A stretch of 64,000 bases of DNA from Bacteroidales bacterium. GTDB lineage: Bacteria > Bacteroidota > Bacteroidia > Bacteroidales > VadinHA17. Below, piece after piece: positions 1 through 8,511 of this stretch. Where the stretch lies: contig WXFD01000050.1 of NCBI GenBank assembly GCA_009877105.1, forward strand, positions 1 to 64,000, given 5' to 3'. Numbering within the stretch: the first letter of the stretch is position 1; every line of letters begins with the position of its first letter. Below the pieces are notes generated by a model. That model searched no databases. It saw only the letters and a program-made list of their open reading frames with translations, and was not told the origin of the DNA. The position numbers and the translations under genes are program-made.

Positions 1-2595
1 AGATCAGGGGAGCCGGTCCAGTATGCAACCGTATATCTCCAGGAACTGAAACACGGGACCACATCAAATCCCAGGGGCGATTATGAGATCAGACTCCCTG
101 ACGGCAAGTATTCAGTTATATACCAGAGTCTTGGTTTTGAGCCTTTTATTTCAGAGGTAACCATAAAGGGAGATACCATTGTAAGGAACGTTGTGCTGGT
201 GGAACAGTATTATCAGATACCTGAAGTGCTGATCACTGAAAAAGGCGAGGATCCGGCCTATTATATCATGAGAAGAGTAATAGGTCTTGCCCCGTATCAT
301 CTGAATCACGTAAGTTATTACAAAGCAGAAGTATACCTTAAGGGGAACCTGCATATAAAAAAGATACCAAGGGTCGTTCAGAGATCCATGAGGATGGGAT
401 CACGCAACAGGGCATCAGAACCTCCTGACATGCAAGTGAAGATCAGGGAGGGTGATTCCTTCTTTCTCGAGTCATTCAATGAGATTGATTTCAAGGCACC
501 CGATAATTATGTTCAAAGAGTTATATCTTTCAAATCAACCTTCCCGGGTCAGGACGACAATATAACGCCGATGGATTACATCAAGGCAAGTTTCTATCAG
601 CCGGTCATCGCCCGTATTGCGATTTCGCCCCTGTCGCCATCGGCATTCTCATATTACAGGTTCAAATACCTGGGATCTTCTCTTCAGGGCGATCACAGCG
701 TGAGCAAAATCGAAGTGACACCGAAACACCGAAGCCCGCAGCTTTTCCAGGGAACCCTGTTCGTCGTTGATGATGTCTGGTGCCTTCACAGCGTGGATCT
801 TACCAATGAAAACATGGCAGGAAAGATTCATATAAGGGAATTGCACATTCCAGTGCAGGATGAGATCTGGATGCCGGTGAGTCACTACTTTGAAATGAAC
901 ATGGGGATAATGGGCTTCAAAGCCGATGTTAATTACACAAGCTCCGTCAAGTACATGACCGTGGAGGCAAACACTGCCCTTAAAAAGCCTGATCCGCTGA
1001 CAGGGACATATTCAGACCAGGTCACTGCCGCCGATACACTGATGACGAAATCACGGGGAAAAATCGAAGAGATCCTCCGGAAGGAAAAAATGTCGAATCG
1101 GGATATGATCCGGCTTGCTGACCTGATGAACAGGGAATCTTCTGCAAGTTTGAGGGATTCACTTCCAAAGAGTCTGGAAATAAAGGATAAGACACAATAT
1201 ATCATTGAAAAGGATGCCGGTAAGAAGGACAGCTCATTCTGGGCCGGCATCAGGCCCATTCCCCTGTCGGAAGCTGAACTGAAGACGTTGGGCACAAAAC
1301 CCGGCACCGGCAGTCTGATAAAAACTGCCGGCGATTCATCCGCAATGGCGGAACAAAGAAAAAGAACCCCTTTTATACGCACCCTGAGGCATATTGCATT
1401 TGGTCATACCTGGGCAGATACCACCGGCTGGCGGATCTCCGGTGGCGACCTGGTAAATACAAGATGCTCGGGTTTTAACACTGTCGACGGGTTTATCCTT
1501 GGAACCGATATCAGAATAACGAAAGAATTCAGGAATAAATGGAGTTTTTCACTTTATCCCGAAATCAGATACGCATTCAGCAGGGAGAAACTGATGGGAA
1601 GAGCCAACATGAATATTAATTCGGGAGGGATGAAACCTGTGAGATTTTTTATGCAGTCGGGAATTACAAGCAGGGACATCAGCACCGGAGGGGGAATTCC
1701 ACCTTTGCTGAACAGTGCAACATCGCTGCTGCTTAAAAAAAATTACCTGAAGCTTTATGAAAGCCGTTATCTTAATCTCGGCCTTGGTTTCGAAATAAAA
1801 AACGGATTCAATGTTGAGCTGAAGTCTGGCATCGATAACCGGCATATACTTGAAAACACTACCGACTTCTCACTTTTCAGGTTGTCGCGCGAATATACCG
1901 ACAATATTCCCGACAACAGGTATCTTAATCTTGAAGAAAACTCTCCGTCCCGATACCCGTTCAACGATCAAAAACAGATCAGCTTTTCTGCAAAGCTCAC
2001 AGTTGTACCATACCAGAAATACAGGATTATCAGGGGAACCAAGGTTCCTGAAGGCTCGCAATGGCCCACATTCAGGTTCTTCTGGGAACATTTTATGAAT
2101 TCTGTTTCGCCGGGAGAAGCGAAATATGCCCATTTCAATATGTTGAAATTCGAAGCATCCCAGAAACTTAGTCCCGGAGCTTACAGGGAATTTAAATGGT
2201 TGTTCAGGACAGGCGGTTACACTGACAACAGGGGAATATCCTTTTTTGACTTCTTCCATTTTAACAATCAGTCATTTCCCCTGCTGCTATATGACCATGA
2301 TGACGCGTTCATGATACCAAGGTATTATACCCTTAGCACACCGGAATTTTTCGCCGAAGCTCACTTGAAATATACTTCGCCCTATCTTCTGATGAAATAT
2401 TTGCCTGTATTCAACAGGACGCTCATGAGAGAAAACCTGGTATTTTCTTATCTCGGATCGCGCTACAGCAACAGCTATACTGAAATCGGCTACAGCGTGA
2501 GCGAGATCTTCCTCATTGCCGAGCTGGGAGTTTATGCCGGATTCGAGAATCTGAGCTACAAATTTACCGGGATAAAGATATCCTTCAGGTTTTAA
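1..2595 (+). CDS. DUF5686-family outer-membrane protein with carboxypeptidase-regulatory-like domain (5' truncated)
   Basis: The reading frame is open from base 1, so the true start lies outside the window. The first ~60 residues (RSGEPVQYATVYLQELKHG... to VVLVEQYYQIPEVLI) have the beta-sandwich pattern of a CarboxypepD_reg-like domain, common at the N-terminus of Bacteroidetes surface proteins. The following ~780 residues match my memory of the DUF5686 family: a middle domain with 'DYIKASFYQPVIARIAISPLSP', then many alternating amphipathic strands ending in 'YKFTGIKISFRF', an outer-membrane barrel ending with a C-terminal aromatic. Function is unknown; it is presumably an outer-membrane protein of the cell envelope. 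It converges with dnaB, leaving 78 nt between the stops. Confidence 0.8.
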   Translation, partial: RSGEPVQYATVYLQELKHGTTSNPRGDYEIRLPDGKYSVIYQSLGFEPFISEVTIKGDTIVRNVVLVEQYYQIPEVLITEKGEDPAYYIMRRVIGLAPYHLNHVSYYKAEVYLKGNLHIKKIPRVVQRSMRMGSRNRASEPPDMQVKIREGDSFFLESFNEIDFKAPDNYVQRVISFKSTFPGQDDNITPMDYIKASFYQPVIARIAISPLSPSAFSYYRFKYLGSSLQGDHSVSKIEVTPKHRSPQLFQGTLFVVDDVWCLHSVDLTNENMAGKIHIRELHIPVQDEIWMPVSHYFEMNMGIMGFKADVNYTSSVKYMTVEANTALKKPDPLTGTYSDQVTAADTLMTKSRGKIEEILRKEKMSNRDMIRLADLMNRESSASLRDSLPKSLEIKDKTQYIIEKDAGKKDSSFWAGIRPIPLSEAELKTLGTKPGTGSLIKTAGDSSAMAEQRKRTPFIRTLRHIAFGHTWADTTGWRISGGDLVNTRCSGFNTVDGFILGTDIRITKEFRNKWSFSLYPEIRYAFSREKLMGRANMNINSGGMKPVRFFMQSGITSRDISTGGGIPPLLNSATSLLLKKNYLKLYESRYLNLGLGFEIKNGFNVELKSGIDNRHILENTTDFSLFRLSREYTDNIPDNRYLNLEENSPSRYPFNDQKQISFSAKLTVVPYQKYRIIRGTKVPEGSQWPTFRFFWEHFMNSVSPGEAKYAHFNMLKFEASQKLSPGAYREFKWLFRTGGYTDNRGISFFDFFHFNNQSFPLLLYDHDDAFMIPRYYTLSTPEFFAEAHLKYTSPYLLMKYLPVFNRTLMRENLVFSYLGSRYSNSYTEIGYSVSEIFLIAELGVYAGFENLSYKFTGIKISFRF

Positions 2596-2673
2596 TTGAT
2601 ATGAGAAGGAGGACGGCCGGGTAACTGTCATCTTGAGTACATCCTCCCGTCCCGGGAAAAGATTTTCACCTTC

Positions 2674-4200
2674 CTACATGAAAGGAGGTTCATTCAGAAG
2701 GTCGGTTTCATGTTCAAAATCATTGAAGGATCGGTTCCTGCTGATGTCATGATTCATCTTTGATCCGATTGTAAAGCTTTGTGATCCCTCTCTGATATCG
2801 GTGATCAGATCGGTTTCAAAATCCTCGATATCAACAAACTGTGCCTTCTCTTCTCGGAATCTGAGCCTTACATCGTCCACCGGGCCGTTCCGGTTTTTTG
2901 CCAGTATGATCTCTGCTATTCCCCTGGTTGATGAACCGTCTTCGAAAGTGAGCATTCCGAATTTCTCCTGCCTGTGTATAAAAACCACCATGTCGGCATC
3001 CTGTTCGATGGCACCCGATTCACGCAGATCGGAAAGAAGGGGTCGCTTCGAGCCGCCCCTTATCTCCACCGAACGGTTAAGCTGTGAAAGGGCAAGAATA
3101 GGCACATTGAGTTCTTTTGCAATACTTTTCAACGACCTTGAAATACTGCTGACTTCCTGTTCCCTGCTTCCTGCATTATCCGGCCCCGACATAAGCTGCA
3201 GGTAATCAACAATAACAATATCAAGCTTCTGCTGTGCCATAAGCCTCCGGCATTTTGCCCTGAGTTCGAAAACTGAAATGGCTGGAGTATCATCTATAAA
3301 AACGGGGGCCTGAACCAGTTTCTTTATCCTGCTGTCGAGCTGCTTCCATTCCTCTTCCGAAAGGCGACCATTCTTGATCTTCTCTCCCGGAATATCTGTT
3401 TCAGCAATTATCAGCCTGTTAACCAGTTGTATCGATGACATCTCACAGGAAAAGATTGCTACTTTCTTACCATGGTCAATTGCCATGTTTCTCGCCATCG
3501 ACAGGGCAAATGCAGTTTTTCCCATTGAGGGACGGGCGGCAATGATAATAAGTTCGGATTTCTGCCAGCCGGAAGTAAGCCTGTCAAGCTTGGTAAACCC
3601 TGAAGGTATCCCTACCAGGGCATCTTCCCGCTTTCCGGCTTCTTCAATCTCCCGGATCGCCTCTTTGATCACCAGGTTGATCGGCGATACTTCACGCTTG
3701 ATGTTGCCTTCTGCTATCTGGAAAAGGGCATTTTCCGAATAATCAAGGAGATCGGTTACATCATACGAATCATCGTATGAGCGTACCTGAATCTCTGTCG
3801 ACACCCGGATAAGTTCGCGCTGGATGTATTTTTGTGCCACGATCCTTGCATGATAATCCACATGTGCGGCTGAAACAACCTTCGATGTGAGCTGTGTGAG
3901 ATATACGGGCCCGCCCACGCTGTCCAGCTCGTTTGTGGCCCTTAATTCCTCCGTAACTGTGTAAAGGTCGACAGGATGTTCCCTCATGGACAGGTCTGAA
4001 ACTGCCTTGAAAATCTTCTGGTGAGCCTCCTTATAAAAACTTTCCGGTTTCAGAATATCAAGTATGGTTATAACTGCCTCCTTTTCAAGCATGATTGCGC
4101 CAAGAACAGCCTCTTCCATATCTATTGCCTGGGGAGGAACCCTTCCATAATCGGGTAATGAGATGATTGCAGGTCCGGATACGGTCTTCGATTTTGCCAT
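2674..4200 (-). CDS. dnaB: Replicative DNA helicase DnaB
   Basis: Hexameric 5'-3' helicase of the replication fork, 508 aa, a normal length with no intein. The N-terminal DnaB domain (about 25-130, 'PPQAIDMEEAVLGAIMLEKEA') is followed by a linker and a RecA-fold domain. Walker A is ARPSMGKTA at about 222-230, Walker B is 'LDIVIVDYLQLM', and later come 'ALSQLNRSVE' and 'LLSDLRESGAIEQDAD', all typical of DnaB. The ATG at 4200 starts the conserved protein. It is divergent from ispE across 211 nt; a TACCTTTG -7 box sits at 4264-4271 on the minus strand. No replication origin signals are visible nearby. Confidence 0.97.
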   Translation of the reverse strand: MAKSKTVSGPAIISLPDYGRVPPQAIDMEEAVLGAIMLEKEAVITILDILKPESFYKEAHQKIFKAVSDLSMREHPVDLYTVTEELRATNELDSVGGPVYLTQLTSKVVSAAHVDYHARIVAQKYIQRELIRVSTEIQVRSYDDSYDVTDLLDYSENALFQIAEGNIKREVSPINLVIKEAIREIEEAGKREDALVGIPSGFTKLDRLTSGWQKSELIIIAARPSMGKTAFALSMARNMAIDHGKKVAIFSCEMSSIQLVNRLIIAETDIPGEKIKNGRLSEEEWKQLDSRIKKLVQAPVFIDDTPAISVFELRAKCRRLMAQQKLDIVIVDYLQLMSGPDNAGSREQEVSSISRSLKSIAKELNVPILALSQLNRSVEIRGGSKRPLLSDLRESGAIEQDADMVVFIHRQEKFGMLTFEDGSSTRGIAEIILAKNRNGPVDDVRLRFREEKAQFVDIEDFETDLITDIREGSQSFTIGSKMNHDISRNRSFNDFEHETDLLNEPPFM

Positions 4201-4263
4201 TTATGCTATTGTGCTGATTAATAAATACATGGATGGCTTTAACTTATTGTTTTCAGGGTAGTC

Positions 4264-4271
4264 CAAAGGTA
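4264..4271 (-). promoter_or_regulatory. Bacteroidetes -7 box (TACCTTTG) for dnaB
   Basis: The minus strand reads TACCTTTG, an exact match to the Bacteroidetes sigma-A -7 consensus TAnnTTTG, 63 nt upstream of the dnaB ATG. A clear -33 TTG is not seen at the right spacing, so this is a partial match. Confidence 0.4.
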
Positions 4272-4387
4272 AATATAACTATGCATCCTAGCCTGCCGAA
4301 CGTTTTTTTCTTACAAACATTTTCCTGTTAAAAACTTGTTGAAAAGCAAAAAAAGTAAGGTTCTGCACATTATTCCAAACCATATGG

Positions 4388-4395
4388 TATTTTTG
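4388..4395 (+). promoter_or_regulatory. Bacteroidetes -7 box (TATTTTTG) for ispE
   Basis: TATTTTTG fits TAnnTTTG and ends 16 nt before the ispE ATG, implying a very short leader. The -33 region is weak (TTCTG rather than TTTG, with 22-nt spacing). Confidence 0.4.
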
Positions 4396-4411
4396 TAGTA
4401 AATATCCTGAA

Positions 4412-5230
4412 ATGGTCATTTTTCCTAAAGCAAAAATCAATCTGGGACTAAGGATCACTGCCCGGAGGCCGGATGGTTTTCATGATATTGAAACCATTTT
4501 TTATCCCGTTGGTCTTTGCGATATCCTGGAGATGACCGTAAACGATGATAAAAAGGGGAAGGATATTTTCTCGCTCAGCGGGTTGGGTCTCGACGGAGAT
4601 CAGGACGGGAACCTGGTAATCAAAGCTGTCAGGAAGTTAAGGGAAGCTTACGACCTTCCTCCGCTTAAGATACATCTTCACAAGATCATTCCCCCGGGCA
4701 CAGGCCTTGGAGGAGGATCCTCCGATGCAGCAGGTGCGCTCAGGACAATGAACAGGGTATTCGAACTTGCCTTAAGTGCACAGGAACTTAAAACCATCGC
4801 ACTGGATCTGGGTAGTGACTGTCCGTTCTTTATCGATTGTCAGCCGGCATTTGCCACTGGAAGGGGAGAGAACCTGCGACAGGTGGATGCCGTCCTTGAA
4901 GGGCTCTACATTGTACTGGTTAATCCCGGAATTCCGATCAGTACCAGGGAAGCATACCTGAAATGCAGTCCTTCAAAGACCGGAGTTAACCTTTCCGAAC
5001 TGATTCATTACCCGGTTGCAGAATGGAAATCACATATAATAAACGATTTTGAGAAGACTGTCTTTGAGCAATATCCGCAAATCGGCATAATCAAAAGAGT
5101 TCTGTATAATAACGGGGCGCTTTACAGTTCAATGTCAGGAAGCGGATCAGCTGTCTACGGCATTTATGCGGACAAACCCGAGATCCCGGAAATACTCAGG
5201 GATTATGTAATCTATAAAGGCATCCTGTAG
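4412..5230 (+). CDS. ispE: 4-diphosphocytidyl-2-C-methyl-D-erythritol kinase
   Basis: ATP-dependent kinase of the non-mevalonate (MEP) isoprenoid pathway, phosphorylating CDP-methylerythritol at the 2-OH. The 272-aa protein has the IspE N-terminal signature AKINLGL (7-13), the GHMP-kinase glycine loop PPGTGLGGGSSDAAG (94-108), the 'LGSDCPFFI' motif, and the C-terminal 'MSGSGSAVYGIY' motif. Length is usual or slightly short. It stands alone, divergent from dnaB and convergent with the biotin-carrier gene (64 nt between stops). Its presence shows that this organism makes isoprenoids by the MEP route. Confidence 0.95.
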   Translation: MVIFPKAKINLGLRITARRPDGFHDIETIFYPVGLCDILEMTVNDDKKGKDIFSLSGLGLDGDQDGNLVIKAVRKLREAYDLPPLKIHLHKIIPPGTGLGGGSSDAAGALRTMNRVFELALSAQELKTIALDLGSDCPFFIDCQPAFATGRGENLRQVDAVLEGLYIVLVNPGIPISTREAYLKCSPSKTGVNLSELIHYPVAEWKSHIINDFEKTVFEQYPQIGIIKRVLYNNGALYSSMSGSGSAVYGIYADKPEIPEILRDYVIYKGIL

Positions 5231-5265
5231 AAGTCACCTGATTTGCTGTCGGACAATGACGCTAA

Positions 5266-5280
5266 TCCGTTCTGAACGGA
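5266..5280. other. Short hairpin between convergent ispE and biotin-carrier genes
   Basis: TCCGTT-CTG-AACGGA forms a 6-bp perfect stem with a 3-nt loop between two convergent stop codons. It is followed on the plus strand by A6 and a T-rich stretch but lacks a proper U-tract on either strand, so it is at best a weak bidirectional terminator. Confidence 0.25.
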
Positions 5281-5294
5281 AAAAATGTTTCCTT

Positions 5295-5624
5295 TTATTT
5301 CAATTCAATCAATACACTGCCTTTTGCAACCTTATCACCTTTTTTTACTCCTATTTTTTTTATTGTGCCATCAGCCGGGCACTTCAGTCTGTTCTGCATC
5401 TTCATGGCTTCAAGTATGATCAGGTCGTCGCCTTTTTTAACTTTTTGTCCTCTTTTAACGAGGATATCAACAATGGTTCCGGGAATAAAGCTGAGTATTG
5501 TCCCGGGATCCGAAGGCTGATATGGTTTTCTGTTCAGGAACCTGGTGCTAAGCCTGGTTTTGTAGTCTGTTGAGTTTATATTGAGTATTCCCAGTCTTTT
5601 ATCCTTATCCGTTGTTTGTTTCAT
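5295..5624 (-). CDS. Biotin carboxyl carrier protein (biotin/lipoyl attachment domain)
   Basis: Small carrier that shuttles CO2 on biotin between subunits of an acyl-CoA carboxylase or decarboxylase. From the ATG at 5624 the protein is 109 aa; an in-frame TTG at 5648 would add 8 residues and overlap the upstream gene by 4 nt. The biotinyl domain spans about 40-109, with the biotinylation motif EAMKM (acceptor Lys75) and the flanking 'PGTIVDILVKRGQKVKKGDDL' and 'ADGTIKKIGVKKGDKVAKG' hammerhead strands. It lies directly downstream of the carboxyltransferase gene, so the two are surely one unit. No biotin carboxylase or membrane decarboxylase subunit is adjacent. Confidence 0.9.
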   Translation of the reverse strand: MKQTTDKDKRLGILNINSTDYKTRLSTRFLNRKPYQPSDPGTILSFIPGTIVDILVKRGQKVKKGDDLIILEAMKMQNRLKCPADGTIKKIGVKKGDKVAKGSVLIELK

Positions 5625-5644
5625 ATTTATTACCGGTATTTCTT

Positions 5645-7189
5645 TCAAAAAGGCGGCAGGCCGTGTTTTTTATCAGGAAGAGTCACAGTCTTGTTTTCCG
5701 AAACCTGCATTGCATGCAAAAGAAAACGCCTTGTTTCAGAGGGCTCAATTACAGCATCAATGTATCCCCTCGAGGCTGCAACATACGGGTTGGCAAACTT
5801 GGCCTTGTATTCCTCGACTTTTTGTTTTCTTGTTTTGTCGGGATCATCCGACGACATGATCTCTTTTCTGAAAATAATATTGGCTGCACCCTCAGGGCCC
5901 ATAACAGCTATTTCAGCAGTGGGCCATGCGAATACAAAGTCGGCCCTGAGGTGCCGGGAACTCATGGCAATGTACCCCCCTCCGTAAGCTTTCCTCAGTA
6001 TCACCGTAAGTTTGGGGACAGTAGCTTCACTATATGCATACAATACTTTTGCTCCGTGACGGATCACACCAGCATGTTCCTGATCTATCCCCGGAAGATA
6101 TCCGGGAAGATCGACCAGCGTAATGATTGGAATATTGAAGGCATCACAGTAGCGGATGAACCTTGCCGCCTTGTCAGATGAATCAACATCCAGGACCCCG
6201 GCCATCTCAAGCGGCTGATTTGCCACAAATCCTGTTGTCCTGCCCCCCATCCGACCGAAACCGATCACAATGTTCCTTGCATAATGTTCCATGATTTCAA
6301 AGAAGTCGGATTTGTCGACAATCGCCATGATTACATCCCTGACGTCATATGGCAGGGTTGGATCATCCGGCACTATTTTATCAAGATGATATTCATTGAG
6401 GGGTTCATGAGTTTCAGAAACTTTTGCCCTCAGGCTGTTGTTTCGGGGAATGAAGGATATAAGGCGTTTTATCTGGCCAAAGCATTCATCTTCACTTTTG
6501 GCAAAAAAATGTGCATTGCCTGTAACTTCGCTATGCACCCTTGCCCCTCCCAGCTCTTCCATGGATATCTCTTCACCAAGAACTGTTTTGATCACTTCAG
6601 GTCCGGTAATAAACATTTTGGAAATATTGTCAACTACGAAAACAAAATCCGTCAGAGCCGGGGAATACACTGCACCGCCCGCACAAGGGCCCAGGATCAC
6701 CGAGATCTGCGGTATTACACCGCTTGAAATAGTATTCCGGAAAAAAATCTCGCCATATCCTGCCAGGGAATTTACTCCCTCCTGGATCCTGGCCCCGCCC
6801 GAATCATTGATCCCGATAAGTGGCATCCTCATTTTCAGCGCATGATCCATTATCTTGGTGATCTTACGTGAATGCATCAGTCCGAGGGACCCTCCGGCCA
6901 CCGTGAAATCCTGTGCAAAAACTGCAACAGGAGCCCCGTAAATAGTCCCCGAGCCGATTATCACGCCATCGCTGGGAAGGGATTTGTTTTCCATGTCAAA
7001 GTCGCGCGCATCATGCTCCACGAAAAGATCATATTCATTGAAGGAGTTTTTGTCCAGTAGAGCCATGATCCGTTCTCTGGCCGTACGCTTCCCCATGGCT
7101 TTCTGCTTTTCAATAGCCTGTACACCTCCTCCCAGGAGTATCTTACTGCGCTTCTCCTGCAATTCCCTGATCTTCTTTTCAACTGCCAT
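5645..7189 (-). CDS. Acyl-CoA carboxylase carboxyltransferase subunit (propionyl-CoA carboxylase beta / methylmalonyl-CoA decarboxylase alpha type)
   Basis: Transfers carboxyl between biotin and an acyl-CoA, probably propionyl/methylmalonyl-CoA. The 514-aa length and sequence are typical of the PccB/MmdA family: N-terminal 'GKRTARERIMALLD', crotonase-fold halves with 'DFTVAGGSLGLMHSRKI', the oxyanion-hole glycines 'GINDSGGARIQEG' and 'GPCAGGAVYSPAL', and the second-half 'KAYGGGYIAMSS' and 'WPTAEIAVMGPEGA'. The sequence alone does not decide between a carboxylase (needs a biotin carboxylase) and a sodium-pumping methylmalonyl-CoA decarboxylase (needs OadB/OadG-like subunits), and neither partner is here. 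It heads a two-gene unit with the biotin carrier; a Bacteroidetes promoter lies about 60 nt upstream. Confidence 0.93.
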   Translation of the reverse strand: MAVEKKIRELQEKRSKILLGGGVQAIEKQKAMGKRTARERIMALLDKNSFNEYDLFVEHDARDFDMENKSLPSDGVIIGSGTIYGAPVAVFAQDFTVAGGSLGLMHSRKITKIMDHALKMRMPLIGINDSGGARIQEGVNSLAGYGEIFFRNTISSGVIPQISVILGPCAGGAVYSPALTDFVFVVDNISKMFITGPEVIKTVLGEEISMEELGGARVHSEVTGNAHFFAKSEDECFGQIKRLISFIPRNNSLRAKVSETHEPLNEYHLDKIVPDDPTLPYDVRDVIMAIVDKSDFFEIMEHYARNIVIGFGRMGGRTTGFVANQPLEMAGVLDVDSSDKAARFIRYCDAFNIPIITLVDLPGYLPGIDQEHAGVIRHGAKVLYAYSEATVPKLTVILRKAYGGGYIAMSSRHLRADFVFAWPTAEIAVMGPEGAANIIFRKEIMSSDDPDKTRKQKVEEYKAKFANPYVAASRGYIDAVIEPSETRRFLLHAMQVSENKTVTLPDKKHGLPPF

Positions 7190-7245
7190 AGAAATAATAA
7201 TTTTTTAAAACTGCCTGCTGCTGCTTTCTAATAATAAGCAAAGTA

Positions 7246-7277
7246 CAAAAATAACAGATTACTGCCGGGTTTTGCAA
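7246..7277 (-). promoter_or_regulatory. Bacteroidetes-type promoter for the carboxyltransferase operon
   Basis: On the minus strand, TTG at 7277-7275 and TATTTTTG at 7253-7246 are separated by 21 nt, matching the -33/-7 architecture of Bacteroidetes sigma-A promoters. The -7 box lies 56 nt upstream of the start codon at 7189. Confidence 0.5.
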
Positions 7278-7371
7278 TAATGATTGGTCGTTATTTCCTC
7301 ACAATCATCAATATTTTCAGATTCTTACAACATGTATGCAAAGTGCCGGCATGGATGACAATCAATCAGTC

Positions 7372-8511
7372 TTATTTGGGAGCCACCCTGTACAGAAAGA
7401 CAGCGATACATGCATATAAAATGTTCGGGATCCACATGGCAAGCATAGGCCCCAGGTTGCCTTTTATCGAAAACTGAGATGCAAACTGCATAAAAAGGAT
7501 ATATGAAAAGCTCAGCCCAAGGCCTATTCCGATATTCTTTCCTATCCCTCCCCTGACCTTGCGCGAGGAAAGCGAAACGCCAATCAGTGTCAGGATGAAC
7601 ACCGCAAAAGGATTGGCAATCCTTTTATGCTTTTCGATGAGAAACACTTTCAGTTCATCAGAACCCTGAAGCTGCAGCTGATCAATGTAATCATTCAGTT
7701 CCCTGTAGGTCATGGTGCCTTCAAATCCTGGCACCCTTGAAAAATCGTTAGGTTTTATTGTCAGTGTGGTGTCAATCCTGTCACCTTTAATAATCGTTTC
7801 CTCGTTTCCGTCAATTTTCCTTATATAGTATGTCATTACGCTCCATTTGTTTGTTGCCGTATCGTATCTGACCATATTTCCGTTCAGCTTGGATTGGAGC
7901 CTGCCGGAATCATCAAACTGTTCAAGGGTGAAATTGCGGCCTGTGAGGCTTATCGGGTTAAACGACTCAAGGTATATATATACATTCCTGAATACCTGCC
8001 TGTGAAGATTCATTACGGGCATTCTTCTGGCAGCAGAAGGCCTGTAATAGCGGTCTTCGAAAACCATGCGTTTTGAATTTGCCTGAGGAATAACAAAATT
8101 GGTAAGGAGGAAAATGAAAATGGCAATTATGAGTGATGCCAGGAAATAAGGATACATCATTCTTCTGAAACTCATCCCGCTGTTTAGGATAGCAATGATT
8201 TCAGTATTTGCCGCCATTTTTGAAGTGAAGAAAATAACCGCAATAAATACGAAAAGCGGAGCGAAGAGAGTGGAGAAATATGGAATATAGTTAAGATAAT
8301 AATCGAAAATAATGGCACGCACAGGCGCCTCTCTTTCCATGAAATTATCGATCTTTTCTGCAAAATCAAACACTACGGCTATTGTAATTATAAGGAAGAG
8401 GCAAAAAAGGAAGGTTCCCAGGAACTTCCTGAAAATATAGCGATCAATGATTTTTATACTGAAAAATTCTATAACCGCGCTGAAAGCTTTTTTATCATTG
8501 CGTTTTTCCAT
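7372..8511 (-). CDS. LptF/LptG (YjgP/YjgQ) family permease
   Basis: Inner-membrane component of the LPS export ABC machinery that extracts lipopolysaccharide toward the periplasmic bridge. The 379-aa protein has three N-terminal membrane helices (about 31-50, 75-96, 120-141), a large periplasmic beta-jellyroll region (about 145-295), and three C-terminal helices, as in the family. 'DRYIFRKFLGTF' near the N-terminus and 'NPFAVFILTLIGVSLSSRKVRGG' are characteristic. The only ATG before the first helix is at 8511, so the gene overlaps the end of tgt by 43 nt; a shorter start would have to use a rare codon such as ATA near 8456. It cannot be told whether it is LptF or LptG. Confidence 0.88.
   Translation of the reverse strand: MEKRNDKKAFSAVIEFFSIKIIDRYIFRKFLGTFLFCLFLIITIAVVFDFAEKIDNFMEREAPVRAIIFDYYLNYIPYFSTLFAPLFVFIAVIFFTSKMAANTEIIAILNSGMSFRRMMYPYFLASLIIAIFIFLLTNFVIPQANSKRMVFEDRYYRPSAARRMPVMNLHRQVFRNVYIYLESFNPISLTGRNFTLEQFDDSGRLQSKLNGNMVRYDTATNKWSVMTYYIRKIDGNEETIIKGDRIDTTLTIKPNDFSRVPGFEGTMTYRELNDYIDQLQLQGSDELKVFLIEKHKRIANPFAVFILTLIGVSLSSRKVRGGIGKNIGIGLGLSFSYILFMQFASQFSIKGNLGPMLAMWIPNILYACIAVFLYRVAPK

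Noticed and set aside
5256..6845. Several plus-strand frames of 90-190 codons opposite the carboxyltransferase and carrier genes
   Set aside because: All are antisense to strongly conserved coding sequence and have no family resemblance.
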